Positions 45,901-57,174 of a stretch of 64,000 nt of DNA are shown here, one piece after another. The number at the start of each line of letters is the position of its first letter. Position 1 is the first letter of the stretch. The position numbers and the translations under genes were made by a program. Source of the stretch: Cinclus cinclus (Eukaryota; Chordata; Aves; Passeriformes; Cinclidae). The stretch spans positions 285,001-349,000 of the forward strand of contig NW_026912176.1 in the NCBI RefSeq assembly GCF_963662255.1, read 5' to 3'. The notes beneath the pieces are model-generated. The model ran no database searches. It was not told the DNA's origin and saw only the letters and a list, made by a program, of their open reading frames with translations.

Positions 45901-48731
45901 AGGTTTGGAGGAGGGGGCTGCTTTGGTCTGGGAGAAATCCTCGTCCTTATGGAATTTTTGTAGCAAAAGTCCGGGACGGGACGCAGGCAAGTTGGTTTTG
46001 AAAGGAGTCACTTTTCCCCAGGAAGCCAAACTCAAGAGCCCACTTGGCAGATGTCATTTTGTAGAGCGCGTTTGGGCCTCCGATGGCAGCCAGGTTTGGA
46101 GGAGGGGGCAGCTTTGGTCTGGGAGGAATCCTCGTCCTTATGGAATTTTTTGTAGCAAAAACCCGGGACGGGACACAGGCAAGTTGGTTTTGAAAGGAGT
46201 CACTTTTCCCCAAGAAGCCAAACTCAAGAGCCCACTTGGCAGGTGTCATTTTGTAGGGCACGTTTGGGCCTCCGATGGCAGCCAGGTTTGGAGGAGGGGG
46301 CAGCTTTGGTCTGGGAGAAATCCTCGTCCTTCGGGAATTTTTGTAGGCCAAAACCCCGCATGGGCCGCAGGCAAGTTAGGCAATTTTGCTCCGAAAGGAG
46401 GCACTTTTCCCCAAGAAGCCAAACTCAAGAACCCTCAATGCAGATGTCATTTTGTGGGGCACGTTTGGGCCTCCGATGGCAGCCAGGTTTGGAGGAGGGG
46501 GCAGCTTTGGTCTGGGAGAAATCCTCGTCCTTATGGAATTTTTGTAGTCTAAAGCCCTGCATGGGCCGCAGGCAAGTTGACTTTGAAAGGAGGCACTTTT
46601 CCCCAGAAAGCCAAACTCAAGAGCCCACTTGGCAGATGTCATTTTGTAGGGCGCATTTGGGCCTCCGATGGCACCCAGGTTTGGAGGAGGGGGCAGCTTT
46701 GGTCTGCGAGGAATCCTCGTCCTTATGGAATTTTTGTAGCAAAAGCCCAGGACGGGCCGCAGGCAAGTTGGTTTTGAAAGGAGTCACTTTTCCCCAAGAA
46801 GCCAAACTCAAGAGCCCACTTCACAGGTGTCATTTTGTAGGGTACGTTTGGGCCTCCGATGGCAGCCAGGTTTGGAGGAGGGGGCAGCTTTGGCCTGGGA
46901 GAAATCCTCGTCCTTCTGGAATTTTTGTAGGCAAAAGCCCAGGACGTGCCGCAGGCAAGTTAGGCAAGTAGGCTCCGAAAGGAGGCACTTTTCCCCAAGA
47001 AGCCAAACTCCAGAACCCTCAATGCAGATGTCATTTTGTGGGGCGCGTTTGGGCCTCCGATGGCAGCCAGGTTTGGAGGAGGGGGCAGCTTTGGTCTGGG
47101 AGAAATCCTCGTCCTTATGGAATTTTTGTTGTCTAAAGCCCAGCACGGGCCGCAGGCTAGTTAGGCAAGTTGGCTTTGAAAGGAGGCACTTTTCCGCAAG
47201 AAGCCAAACTCAAGAGCCCACTTGGCAGATGTCATTTTGTAGGGCGCGTTTGGGCCTCCGATGGCAGCCAGGTTTGGAGGAGGGGGCAGCTTTGGTCTGG
47301 GAGAAATCCTCGTCCTTATGGAATTTTTGGAGGCAAAAGCCCAGCACGGGCCGCAGGCAAGTTGGCTTTGAAAGGAGGCACTTCCACCCAAGAAGCCAAA
47401 CTCAAGAGCCCACTTGGCAGGTGTCATTTTGTAGGGCACGTTTGGGCCTCCGATGGCAGCCAGGTTTGGAGGAGGGGGCAGCTTTGTTCTGGGAGAAATC
47501 CTCGTCCTTCTGGAATTTTTGGAGGCAAAAGCCCTGTATGGGCCACAGGCAAGTTGACTCCGAAAGGAGGCACTTTTCCCCAGGAAGCCAAACTCAAGAA
47601 CCCTCAATGCAGGTGTCATTTTGTGGGGCGCGTTTGGGCCTCCGATGGCAGCCAGGTTTGGAGGAGGGGGCAGCTTTGGTCTGGGAGAAATCCTCGTCCT
47701 TATGGAATTTTTGGAGGCAAAAGCCCAGGACGGGCCGCAGGCAAGTTGGCTTTGAAAGGAGGTACTTCCACCCAAGAAGCCAAACTCAAGAGCCCACTTG
47801 GCAGATGTCATTTTGTAGGGCACGTTTGGGCCTCCGATGGCAGCCAGGTTTGGAGGAGGGGGCAGCTTTGGTCTGGGAGAAATCCTCGTCCTTATGGAAT
47901 TTTTGTAGTCTAAAGCCCTGCATGGGCCGCAGGCAAGTTGACTCCGAAAGGAGGCACTTTTCCCCAGAAAGCCAAACTCAAGAGCCCACTTGGCAGATGT
48001 CATTTTGTAGGGCGCGTTTGGGCCTCCGATGGCAGCCAGGTTTGGAGGAGGGGGCAGCTTTGGTCTGGGAGAAATCCTCGTCCTTATGGAATTTTTGTAG
48101 CAAAAGCCCGGGACGGGACGCAGGCAAGTTGGTTTTGAAAGGAGGCACTTTTCCCCAAGAAGCCAAACTCAAGAGCCCACTTGGCAGGTGTCATTTTGTA
48201 GGGCGCGTTTGGGCCTCCGATGGCAGCCAGGTTTGGAGGAGGGGGCAGCTTTGGTCTGGGAGAAATCCTCGTCCTTCTGGAATTTTTGTAGGCAAAAGCC
48301 CTGCATGGGCCGCAGGCAAGTTAGGCAAGTTGCTTTGAAAGGAGGCACTTTTCCCCAAGAAGCCAAACTCAAGAACCCACAATGCAGATGTCATTTTGTA
48401 GGGCGCGTTTGGGCCTCCGATGGCAGCCAGGTTTGGAGGAGGGGGCAGCTTTGGTCTGGGAGGAATCCTCGTCCTTATGGAATTTTTGTAGCAAAAGCCC
48501 AGGACGGGACACAGGCAAGTTGGTTTAGAAAGGAGTCACTTTTCCCCAAGAAGCCAAACTCAAGAGCCCACTTGGCAAATGTCATTTTGTAGGGCGCGTT
48601 TGGGCCTCCGATGGCAGCCAGGTTTGGAGGAGGGGGCAGCTTTGGTCTGGGAGAAATCCTCGTCCTTATGGAATTTTTGGAGGCAAAAGCCCAGGACGGG
48701 CCGCAGGCAAGTTGGCTTTGAAAGGAGGTAC
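42920..48731 (+). repeat. Large tandem duplication, copy 1 (5,812 bp, about 30 monomers)
   Basis: Matches the next block at constant offset 5,812 up to about 45,180. Beyond that the offset is 5,621, because this copy has one 191 bp monomer that the second copy lacks. Rare variants are shared: gtagggaacgtttcgg, gggggaagctttgg, gatggcacccagg, gtctgcgaggaatcc, aggacgtgccgc and ctccagaaccc. It is built from two related half-units, since the stretch from 43,916 recurs at 46,827 (offset 2,911). The left edge is about 42,920, judged from ggaggcacttcc here against ggaggtacttcc in the other copy. Confidence 0.9.
44259..47169 (+). repeat. HOR half-unit, 2,911 bp (about 15 monomers)
   Basis: Bounded by the gtagtctaaagcccagcacggg ... 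ggctagttaggcaag junction at both ends, inside duplication copy 1. It contains the gccctgtatgggccacagg monomer near 44,625 and the ttgctttg one-base deletion near 45,420. It also has gtaggctaaagccaagcacgtg near 45,770, an expanded t6 run near 46,145, and ccttcgggaattt near 46,330. Confidence 0.82.
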
Positions 48732-50070
48732 TTCCACCCAAGAAGCCAAACTCAAGAGCCCACTTGGCAGGTGTCATTTTGTAGGGCACGTTTGGGCCTC
48801 CGATGGCAGCCAGGTTTGGAGGAGGGGGCAGCTTTGGTCTGGGAGAAATCCTCGTCCTTCTGGAATTTTTGTAGGCAAAAGCCCTGCATGGGCCACAGGC
48901 AAGTTGACTCCGAAAGGAGGCACTTTTCCCCAGGAAGCCAAACTCAAGAACCCTCAATGCAGGTGTCATTTTGTGGAGCGCGTTTGGGCCTCCGATGGCA
49001 GCCAGGTTTGGAGGAGGGGGCAGCTTTGGTCTGGGAGAAATCCTCGTCCTTATGGAATTTTTGTAGGCACAAGCCCAGGACGGGCCGCAGGCAAGTTGGC
49101 TTTGAAAGGAGGTACTTCCACCCAAGAAGCCAAACTCAAGAGCCCACTTGGCAGATGTCATTTTGTAGGGCACGTTTGGGCCTCCGATGGCAGCCAGGTT
49201 TGGAGGAGGGGGCAGCTTTGGTCTGGGAGGAATCCTCGTCCTTATGGAATTTTTGTAGCAAAAGCCCGGGACGGGACACAGGCAAGTTGGTTTTGAAAGG
49301 AGTCACATTTCCCCAAGAAGCCAAACTCAAGAGCCCAGTTGACAGGTGTCATTTTGTAGGGAACGTTTCGGCCTCCGATGGCAGCCAGGTTTGGAGGAGG
49401 GGGAAGCTTTGGTCTGGGAGAAATCCTCGTCCTTATGGAATTTTTGTAGCAAAAGTCCGGGACGGGACGCAGGCAAGTTGGTTTTGAAAGGAGTCACTTT
49501 TCCCCAGGAAGCCAAACTCAAGAGCCCACTTGGCAGATGTCATTTTGTAGGGCGCGTTTGGGCCTCCGATGGCACCCAGGTTTGGAGGAGGGGGCAGCTT
49601 TGGTCTGCGAGGAATCCTCGTCCTTATGGAATTTTTGTAGCAAAAGCCCGGCACGGGACGCAGGCAAGTTGGTTTTGAAAGGAGTCACTTTTCCCCAAGA
49701 AGCCAAACTCAAGAGCCCACTTCACAGGTGTCATTTTGTAGGGCACGTTTGGGCCTCCGATGGCAGCCAGGTTTGGAGGAGGGGGCAGCTTTGGCCTGGG
49801 AGAAATCCTCGTCCTTCTGGAATTTTTGTAGGCAAAAGCCCAGGACGTGCCGCAGGCAAGTTAGGCAAGTTGGCTCCGAAAGGAGGCACTTTTCCCCAAG
49901 AAGCCAAACTCCAGAACCCTCAATGCAGATGTCATTTTGTGGGGCGCGTTTGGGCCTCCGATGGCAGCCAGGTTTGGAGGAGGGGGCAGCTTTGGTCTGG
50001 GAGAAATCCTCGTCCTTATGGAATTTTTGTAGTCTAAAGCCCAGCACGGGCCGCAGGCTAGTTAGGCAAG
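47170..50070 (+). repeat. HOR half-unit, 2,901 bp (about 15 monomers)
   Basis: Begins like the preceding half-unit: the gccctgtatgggccacagg monomer near 47,527 and ttgctttg near 48,330. After about 48,600 it follows a different course, shared with 42.9-43.9 kb. It straddles the boundary between duplication copies 1 and 2. Confidence 0.8.
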
Positions 50071-53000
50071 TTGGCTTTGAAAGGAGGCACTTTTCCGCAA
50101 GAAGCCAAACTCAAGAGCCCACTTGGCAGATGTCATTTTGTAGGGCGCGTTTGGGCCTCCGATGGCAGCCAGGTTTGGAGGAGGGGGCAGCTTTGGTCTG
50201 GGAGAAATCCTCGTCCTTATGGAATTTTTGTAGGCAAAAGCCCAGGACGGGCCGCAGGCAAGTTGGCTTTGAAAGGAGGCACTTCCACCCAAGAAGCCAA
50301 ACTCAAGAGCCCACTTGGCAGGTGTCATTTTGTAGGGCACGTTTGGGCCTCCGATGGCAGCCAGGTTTGGAGGAGGGGGCAGCTTTGTTCTGGGAGAAAT
50401 CCTCGTCCTTCTGGAATTTTTGGAGGCAAAAGCCCTGTATGGGCCACAGGCAAGTTGACTCCGAAAGGAGGCACTTTTCCCCAGGAAGCCAAACTCAAGA
50501 ACCCTCAATGCAGGTGTCATTTTGTGGGGCGCGTTTGGGCCTCCGATGGCAGCCAGGTTTGGAGGAGGGGGCAGCTTTGGTCTGGGAGAAATCCTCGTCC
50601 TTATGGAATTTTTGGAGGCAAAAGCCCAGGACGGGCCGCAGGCAAGTTGGCTTTGAAAGGAGGTACTTCCACCCAAGAAGCCAAACTCAAGAGCCCACTT
50701 GGCAGGTGTCATTTTGTAGGGCACGTTTGGGCCTCCGATGGCAGCCAGGTTTGGAGGAGGGGGCAGCTTTGGTCTGGGAGAAATCCTCGTCCTTATGGAA
50801 TTTTTGTAGTCTAAAGCCCTGCATGGGCCGCAGGCAAGTTGACTCCGAAAGGAGGCACTTTTCCCCAGAAAGCCAAACTCAAGAGCCCACTTGGCAGATG
50901 TCATTTTGTAGGGCGCGTTTGGGCCTCCGATGGCAGCCAGGTTTGGAGGAGGGGGCAGCTTTGGTCTGGGAGAAATCCTCGTCCTTCTGGAATTTTTGTA
51001 GGCAAAAGCCCTGCATGGGCCGCAGGCAAGTTAGGCAAGTTGCTTTGAAAGGAGGCACTTTTCCCCAAGAAGCCAAACTCAAGAACCCACAATGCAGATG
51101 TCATTTTGTAGGGCGCGTTTGGGCCTCCGATGGCAGCCAGGTTTGGAGGAGGGGGCAGCTTTGGTCTGGGAGGAATCCTCGTCCTTATGGAATTTTTGTA
51201 GCAAAAGCCCAGGACGGGACACAGGCAAGTTGGTTTAGAAAGGAGTCACTTTTCCCCAAGAAGCCAAACTCAAGAGCCCACTTGGCAGGTGTCATTTTGT
51301 AGGGCGCGTTTGGGCCTCCGATGGCAGCCAGGTTTGGAGGAGGGGGCAGCTTTGGTCTGGGAGAAATCCTCGTCCTTATGGAATTTTTGTAGGCTAAAGC
51401 CAAGCACGTGCTGCAGGCAAGTTGGCTCCGAAAGGAGGCACTTTTCCCCAAGAAGCCAAACTCAAGAGCCCACTTGGCAGGTGTCATTTTGTAGGGCACG
51501 TTTGGGCCTCCGATGGCAGCCAGGTTTGGAGGAGGGGGCTGCTTTGGTCTGGGAGAAATCCTCGTCCTTATGGAATTTTTGTAGCAAAAGTCCGGGACGG
51601 GACGCAGGCAAGTTGGTTTTGAAAGGAGTCACTTTTCCCCAGGAAGCCAAACTCAAGAGCCCACTTGGCAGATGTCATTTTGTAGAGCGCGTTTGGGCCT
51701 CCGATGGCAGCCAGGTTTGGAGGAGGGGGCAGCTTTGGTCTGGGAGGAATCCTCGTCCTTATGGAATTTTTTGTAGCAAAAACCCGGGACGGGACACAGG
51801 CAAGTTGGTTTTGAAAGGAGTCACTTTTCCCCAAGAAGCCAAACTCAAGAGCCCACTTGGCAGGTGTCATTTTGTAGGGCACGTTTGGGCCTCCGATGGC
51901 AGCCAGGTTTGGAGGAGGGGGCAGCTTTGGTCTGGGAGAAATCCTCGTCCTTCGGGAATTTTTGTAGGCCAAAACCCCGCATGGGCCGCAGGCAAGTTAG
52001 GCAATTTTGCTCCGAAAGGAGGCACTTTTCCCCAAGAAGCCAAACTCAAGAACCCTCAATGCAGATGTCATTTTGTGGGGCACGTTTGGGCCTCCGATGG
52101 CAGCCAGGTTTGGAGGAGGGGGCAGCTTTGGTCTGGGAGAAATCCTCGTCCTTATGGAATTTTTGTAGTCTAAAGCCCTGCATGGGCCGCAGGCAAGTTG
52201 ACTTTGAAAGGAGGCACTTTTCCCCAGAAAGCCAAACTCAAGAGCCCACTTGGCAGATGTCATTTTGTAGGGCGCATTTGGGCCTCCGATGGCACCCAGG
52301 TTTGGAGGAGGGGGCAGCTTTGGTCTGCGAGGAATCCTCGTCCTTATGGAATTTTTGTAGCAAAAGCCCGGCACGGGACGCAGGCAAGTTGGTTTTGAAA
52401 GGAGTCACTTTTCCCCAAGAAGCCAAACTCAAGAGCCCACTTCACAGGTGTCATTTTGTAGGGTACGTTTGGGCCTCCGATGGCAGCCAGGTTTGGAGGA
52501 GGGGGCAGCTTTGGCCTGGGAGAAATCCTCGTCCTTCTGGAATTTTTGTAGGCAAAAGCCCAGGACGTGCCGCAGGCAAGTTAGGCAAGTTGGCTCCGAA
52601 AGGAGGCACTTTTCCCCAAGAAGCCAAACTCCAGAACCCTCAATGCAGATGTCATTTTGTGGGGCGCGTTTGGGCCTCCGATGGCAGCCAGGTTTGGAGG
52701 AGGGGGCAGCTTTGGTCTGGGAGAAATCCTCGTCCTTATGGAATTTTTGTTGTCTAAAGCCCAGCACGGGCCGCAGGCTAGTTAGGCAAGTTGGCTTTGA
52801 AAGGAGGCACTTTTCCGCAAGAAGCCAAACTCAAGAGCCCACTTGGCAGATGTCATTTTGTAGGGCGCGTTTGGGCCTCCGATGGCAGCCAGGTTTGGAG
52901 GAGGGGGCAGCTTTGGTCTGGGAGAAATCCTCGTCCTTATGGAATTTTTGGAGGCAAAAGCCCAGCACGGGCCGCAGGCAAGTTGGCTTTGAAAGGAGGC

Positions 53001-54352
53001 ACTTCCACCCAAGAAGCCAAACTCAAGAGCCCACTTGGCAGGTGTCATTTTGTAGGGCACGTTTGGGCCTCCGATGGCAGCCAGGTTTGGAGGAGGGGGC
53101 AGCTTTGTTCTGGGAGAAATCCTCGTCCTTCTGGAATTTTTGGAGGCAAAAGCCCTGTATGGGCCACAGGCAAGTTGACTCCGAAAGGAGGCACTTTTCC
53201 CCAGGAAGCCAAACTCAAGAACCCTCAATGCAGGTGTCATTTTGTGGGGCGCGTTTGGGCCTCCGATGGCAGCCAGGTTTGGAGGAGGGGGCAGCTTTGG
53301 TCTGGGAGAAATCCTCGTCCTTATGGAATTTTTGGAGGCAAAAGCCCAGGACGGGCCGCAGGCAAGTTGGCTTTGAAAGGAGGTACTTCCACCCAAGAAG
53401 CCAAACTCAAGAGCCCACTTGGCAGATGTCATTTTGTAGGGCACGTTTGGGCCTCCGATGGCAGCCAGGTTTGGAGGAGGGGGCAGCTTTGGTCTGGGAG
53501 AAATCCTCGTCCTTATGGAATTTTTGTAGTCTAAAGCCCTGCATGGGCCGCAGGCAAGTTGACTCCGAAAGGAGGCACTTTTCCCCAGAAAGCCAAACTC
53601 AAGAGCCCACTTGGCAGATGTCATTTTGTAGGGCGCGTTTGGGCCTCCGATGGCAGCCAGGTTTGGAGGAGGGGGCAGCTTTGGTCTGGGAGAAATCCTC
53701 GTCCTTATGGAATTTTTGTAGCAAAAGCCCGGGACGGGACGCAGGCAAGTTGGTTTTGAAAGGAGTCACTTTTCCCCAAGAAGCCAAACTCAAGAGCCCA
53801 CTTGGCAGGTGTCATTTTGTAGGGCGCGTTTGGGCCTCCGATGGCAGCCAGGTTTGGAGGAGGGGGCAGCTTTGGTCTGGGAGAAATCCTCGTCCTTCTG
53901 GAATTTTTGTAGGCAAAAGCCCTGCATGGGCCGCAGGCAAGTTAGGCAAGTTGCTTTGAAAGGAGGCACTTTTCCCCAAGAAGCCAAACTCAAGAACCCA
54001 CAATGCAGATGTCATTTTGTAGGGCGCGTTTGGGCCTCCGATGGCAGCCAGGTTTGGAGGAGGGGGCAGCTTTGGTCTGGGAGGAATCCTCGTCCTTATG
54101 GAATTTTTGTAGCAAAAGCCCAGGACGGGACACAGGCAAGTTGGTTTAGAAAGGAGTCACTTTTCCCCAAGAAGCCAAACTCAAGAGCCCACTTGGCAAA
54201 TGTCATTTTGTAGGGCGCGTTTGGGCCTCCGATGGCAGCCAGGTTTGGAGGAGGGGGCAGCTTTGGTCTGGGAGAAATCCTCGTCCTTATGGAATTTTTG
54301 GAGGCAAAAGCCCAGGACGGGCCGCAGGCAAGTTGGCTTTGAAAGGAGGTAC
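48732..54352 (+). repeat. Large tandem duplication, copy 2 (5,621 bp, about 29 monomers)
   Basis: Directly follows copy 1, head to tail. It is 191 bp shorter because of the loss of one monomer near 50,990. The first 2.2 kb showed no difference from copy 1 in my reading. In the later part I noticed a few changes: 52,588 has gtt where 46,967 has gta, 52,368 has cggcacgggac where 46,747 has caggacgggcc, and 53,764 has ggagtcac where 48,143 has ggaggcac. Confidence 0.9.
50071..52790 (+). repeat. HOR half-unit, 2,720 bp (about 14 monomers)
   Basis: The same arrangement as 44,259-47,169 minus 191 bp (2,911-2,720), which equals exactly one short monomer. The missing one is the gtagcaaaagcccggg monomer found at about 45,190 in the longer unit. 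This is a clean single-monomer deletion between otherwise near-identical copies. Confidence 0.85.
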
Positions 54353-57174
54353 TTCCACCCAAGAAGCCAAACTCAAGAGCCCACTTGGCAGATGTCATTT
54401 TGTAGGGCACGTTTGGGCCTCCGATGGCAGCCAGGTTTGGAGGAGGGGGCAGCTTTGGTCTGGGAGAAATCCTCGTCCTTATGGAATTTTTGTAGTCTAA
54501 AGCCCTGCATGGGCCGCAGGCAAGTTGACTCCGAAAGGAGGCACTTTTCCCCAGAAAGCCAAACTCAAGAGCCCACTTGGCAGATGTCATTTTGTAGGGC
54601 GCGTTTGGGCCTCCGATGGCAGCCAGGTTTGGAGGAGGGGGCAGCTTTGGTCTGGGAGAAATCCTCGTCCTTATGGAATTTTTGTAGCAAAAGCCCGGGA
54701 CGGGACGCAGGCAAGTTGGTTTTGAAAGGAGTCACTTTTCCCCAAGAAGCCAAACTCAAGAGCCCACTTGGCAGGTGTCATTTTGTAGGGCGCGTTTGGG
54801 CCTCCGATGGCAGCCAGGTTTGGAGGAGGGGGCAGCTTTGGTCTGGGAGGAATCCTCGTCCTTATGGAATTTTTTGTAGCAAAAACCCGGGACGGGACAC
54901 AGGCAAGTTGGTTTTGAAAGGAGTCACTTTTCCCCAAGAAGCCAAACTCAAGAGCCCACTTGGCAGGTGTCATTTTGTAGGGCACGTTTGGGCCTCCGAT
55001 GGCAGCCAGGTTTGGAGGAGGGGGCAGCTTTGGTCTGGGAGAAATCCTCGTCCTTCGGGAATTTTTGTAGGCAAAAACCCCGCATGGGCCGCAGGCAAGT
55101 TAGGCAATTTTGCTCCGAAAGGAGGCACTTTTCCCCAAGAAGCCAAACTCAAGAACCCTCAATGCAGATGTCATTTTGTGGGGCACGTTTGGGCCTCCGA
55201 TGGCAGCCAGGTTTGGAGGAGGGGGCAGCTTTGGTCTGGGAGAAATCCTCGTCCTTATGGAATTTTTGTAGTCTAAAGCCCTGCATGGGCCGCAGGCAAG
55301 TTGACTCCGAAAGGAGGCACTTTTCCCCAGAAAGCCAAACTCAAGAGCCCACTTGGCAGATGTCATTTTGTAGGGCGCGTTTGGGCCTCCGATGGCAGCC
55401 AGGTTTGGAGGAGGGGGCAGCTTTGGTCTGGGAGAAATCCTCGTCCTTATGGAATTTTTGTAGCAAAAGCCCGGGACGGGACGCAGGCAAGTTGGTTTTG
55501 AAAGGAGTCACTTTTCCCCAAGAAGCCAAACTCAAGAGCCCACTTGGCAGGTGTCATTTTGTAGGGCGCGTTTGGGCCTCCGATGGCAGCCAGGTTTGGA
55601 GGAGGGGGCAGCTTTGGTCTGGGAGAAATCCTCGTCCTTCTGGAATTTTTGTAGGCAAAAGCCCTGCATGTGCCGCAGGCAAGTTAGGCAAGTTGCTTTG
55701 AAAGGAGGCACTTTTCCCCAAGAAGCCAAACTCAAGAACCCACAATGCAGATGTCATTTTGTAGGGCGCGTTTGGGCCTCCGATGGCAGCCAGGTTTGGA
55801 GGAGGGGGCAGCTTTGGTCTGGGAGGAATCCTCGTCCTTATGGAATTTTTATAGCAAAAGCCCAGGACGGGACACAGGCAAGTTGGTTTAGAAAGGAGTC
55901 ACTTTTCCGCAAGAAGCCAAACTCAACAGCCCACTTGGCAGGTGTCATTTTGTAGGGCGCGTTTGGGCCTCCGATGGCAGCCAGGTTTGTAGGAGGGGGC
56001 AGCTTTGGTCTGGGAGAAATCCTCGTCCTTATGGAATTTTTGTAGGCTAAAGCCAAGCACGTGCTGCAGGCAAGTTGGCTCCGAAAGGAGGCACTTTTCC
56101 CCAAGAAGCCAAACTCAAGAGCCCACTTGGCAGGTGTCATTTTGTAGGGCACGTTTGGGCCTCCGATGGCAGCCAGGTTTGGGGGAGGGGGCTGCTTTGG
56201 TCTGGGAGAAATCCTCGTCCTTATGGAATTTTTGTAGCAAAAGTCCGGGACGGGACGCAGGCAAGTTGGTTTTGAAAGGAGTCACTTTTCCCCAAGAAGC
56301 CAAACTCAAGAGCCCACTTGGCAGATGTCATTTTGTAGAGCGCGTTTGGGCCTCCGATGGCAGCCAGGTTTGGAGGAGGGGGCAGCTTTGGTCTGGGAGG
56401 AATCCTCGTCCTTATGGAATTTTTTGTAGCAAAAACCCGGGACGGGACACAGGCAAGTTGGTTTTGAAAGGAGTCACTTTTCCCCAAGAAGCCAAACTCA
56501 AGAGCCCACTTGGCAGGTGTCATTTTGTAGGGCACGTTTGGGCCTCCGATGGCAGCCAGGTTTGGAGGAGGGGGCAGCTTTGGTCTGGGAGAAATCCTCG
56601 TCCTTCGGGAATTTTTGTAGGCAAAAACCCCGCATGGGCCGCAGGCAAGTTAGGCAATTTTGCTCCGAAAGGAGGCACTTTTCCCCAAGAGGCCAAACTC
56701 AAGAACCCTCAATGCAGATGTCATTTTGTGGGGCACGTTTGGGCCTCCGATGGCAGCCAGGTTTGGAGGAGGGGGCAGCTTTGGTCTGGGAGAAATCCTC
56801 GTCCTTCTGGAATTTTTGTAGGCAAAAGCCCAGGACGGGCTGCCGGAAAGTTGACTCCGAAAGGAGGCACTTTTCCCCAGGAAGCCAAACTCAAGAGCCC
56901 ACTTGGCTGATGTCATTTTGTAGGGCGCGTTTGGGCCTCCGATGGCAGCCAGGTTTGGAGGAGGGGGCAGCTTTGGTCTGGGAGGAATCCTCGTCCTTAT
57001 GGAATTTTTGTAGCAAAAGCCCGGGACGGGACGCAGGCAAGTTGGATTTGAAAGGAGTCACTTTTCCCCAAGAAGCCAAACTCAAGAGCCCACTTGGCAG
57101 ATGTCATTTTGTAGGGCGCGTTTGGGCCTCCGATGGCAGCCAGGTTTGGAGGAGGGGGCAGCTTTGGTCTGGGA
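54353..57174 (+). repeat. Rearranged partial third copy of the 5.8 kb unit
   Basis: Made of pieces that match upstream copies at changing offsets: 966 up to about 54,848, then about 3,103 to 55,270, then 1,742, then 4,653 from about 55,840 to 56,800. Diagnostic variants from the unit recur in order: the t6 run, ccttcgggaattt, ggcaattttgctcc, ttgctttg and gctaaagccaagcacgtgctg. This indicates repeated unequal exchange after the 5.8 kb duplication. Private variants include tttttatagc near 55,850, tttgtaggagg near 55,988 and tttgggggagg near 56,180. Confidence 0.8.
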
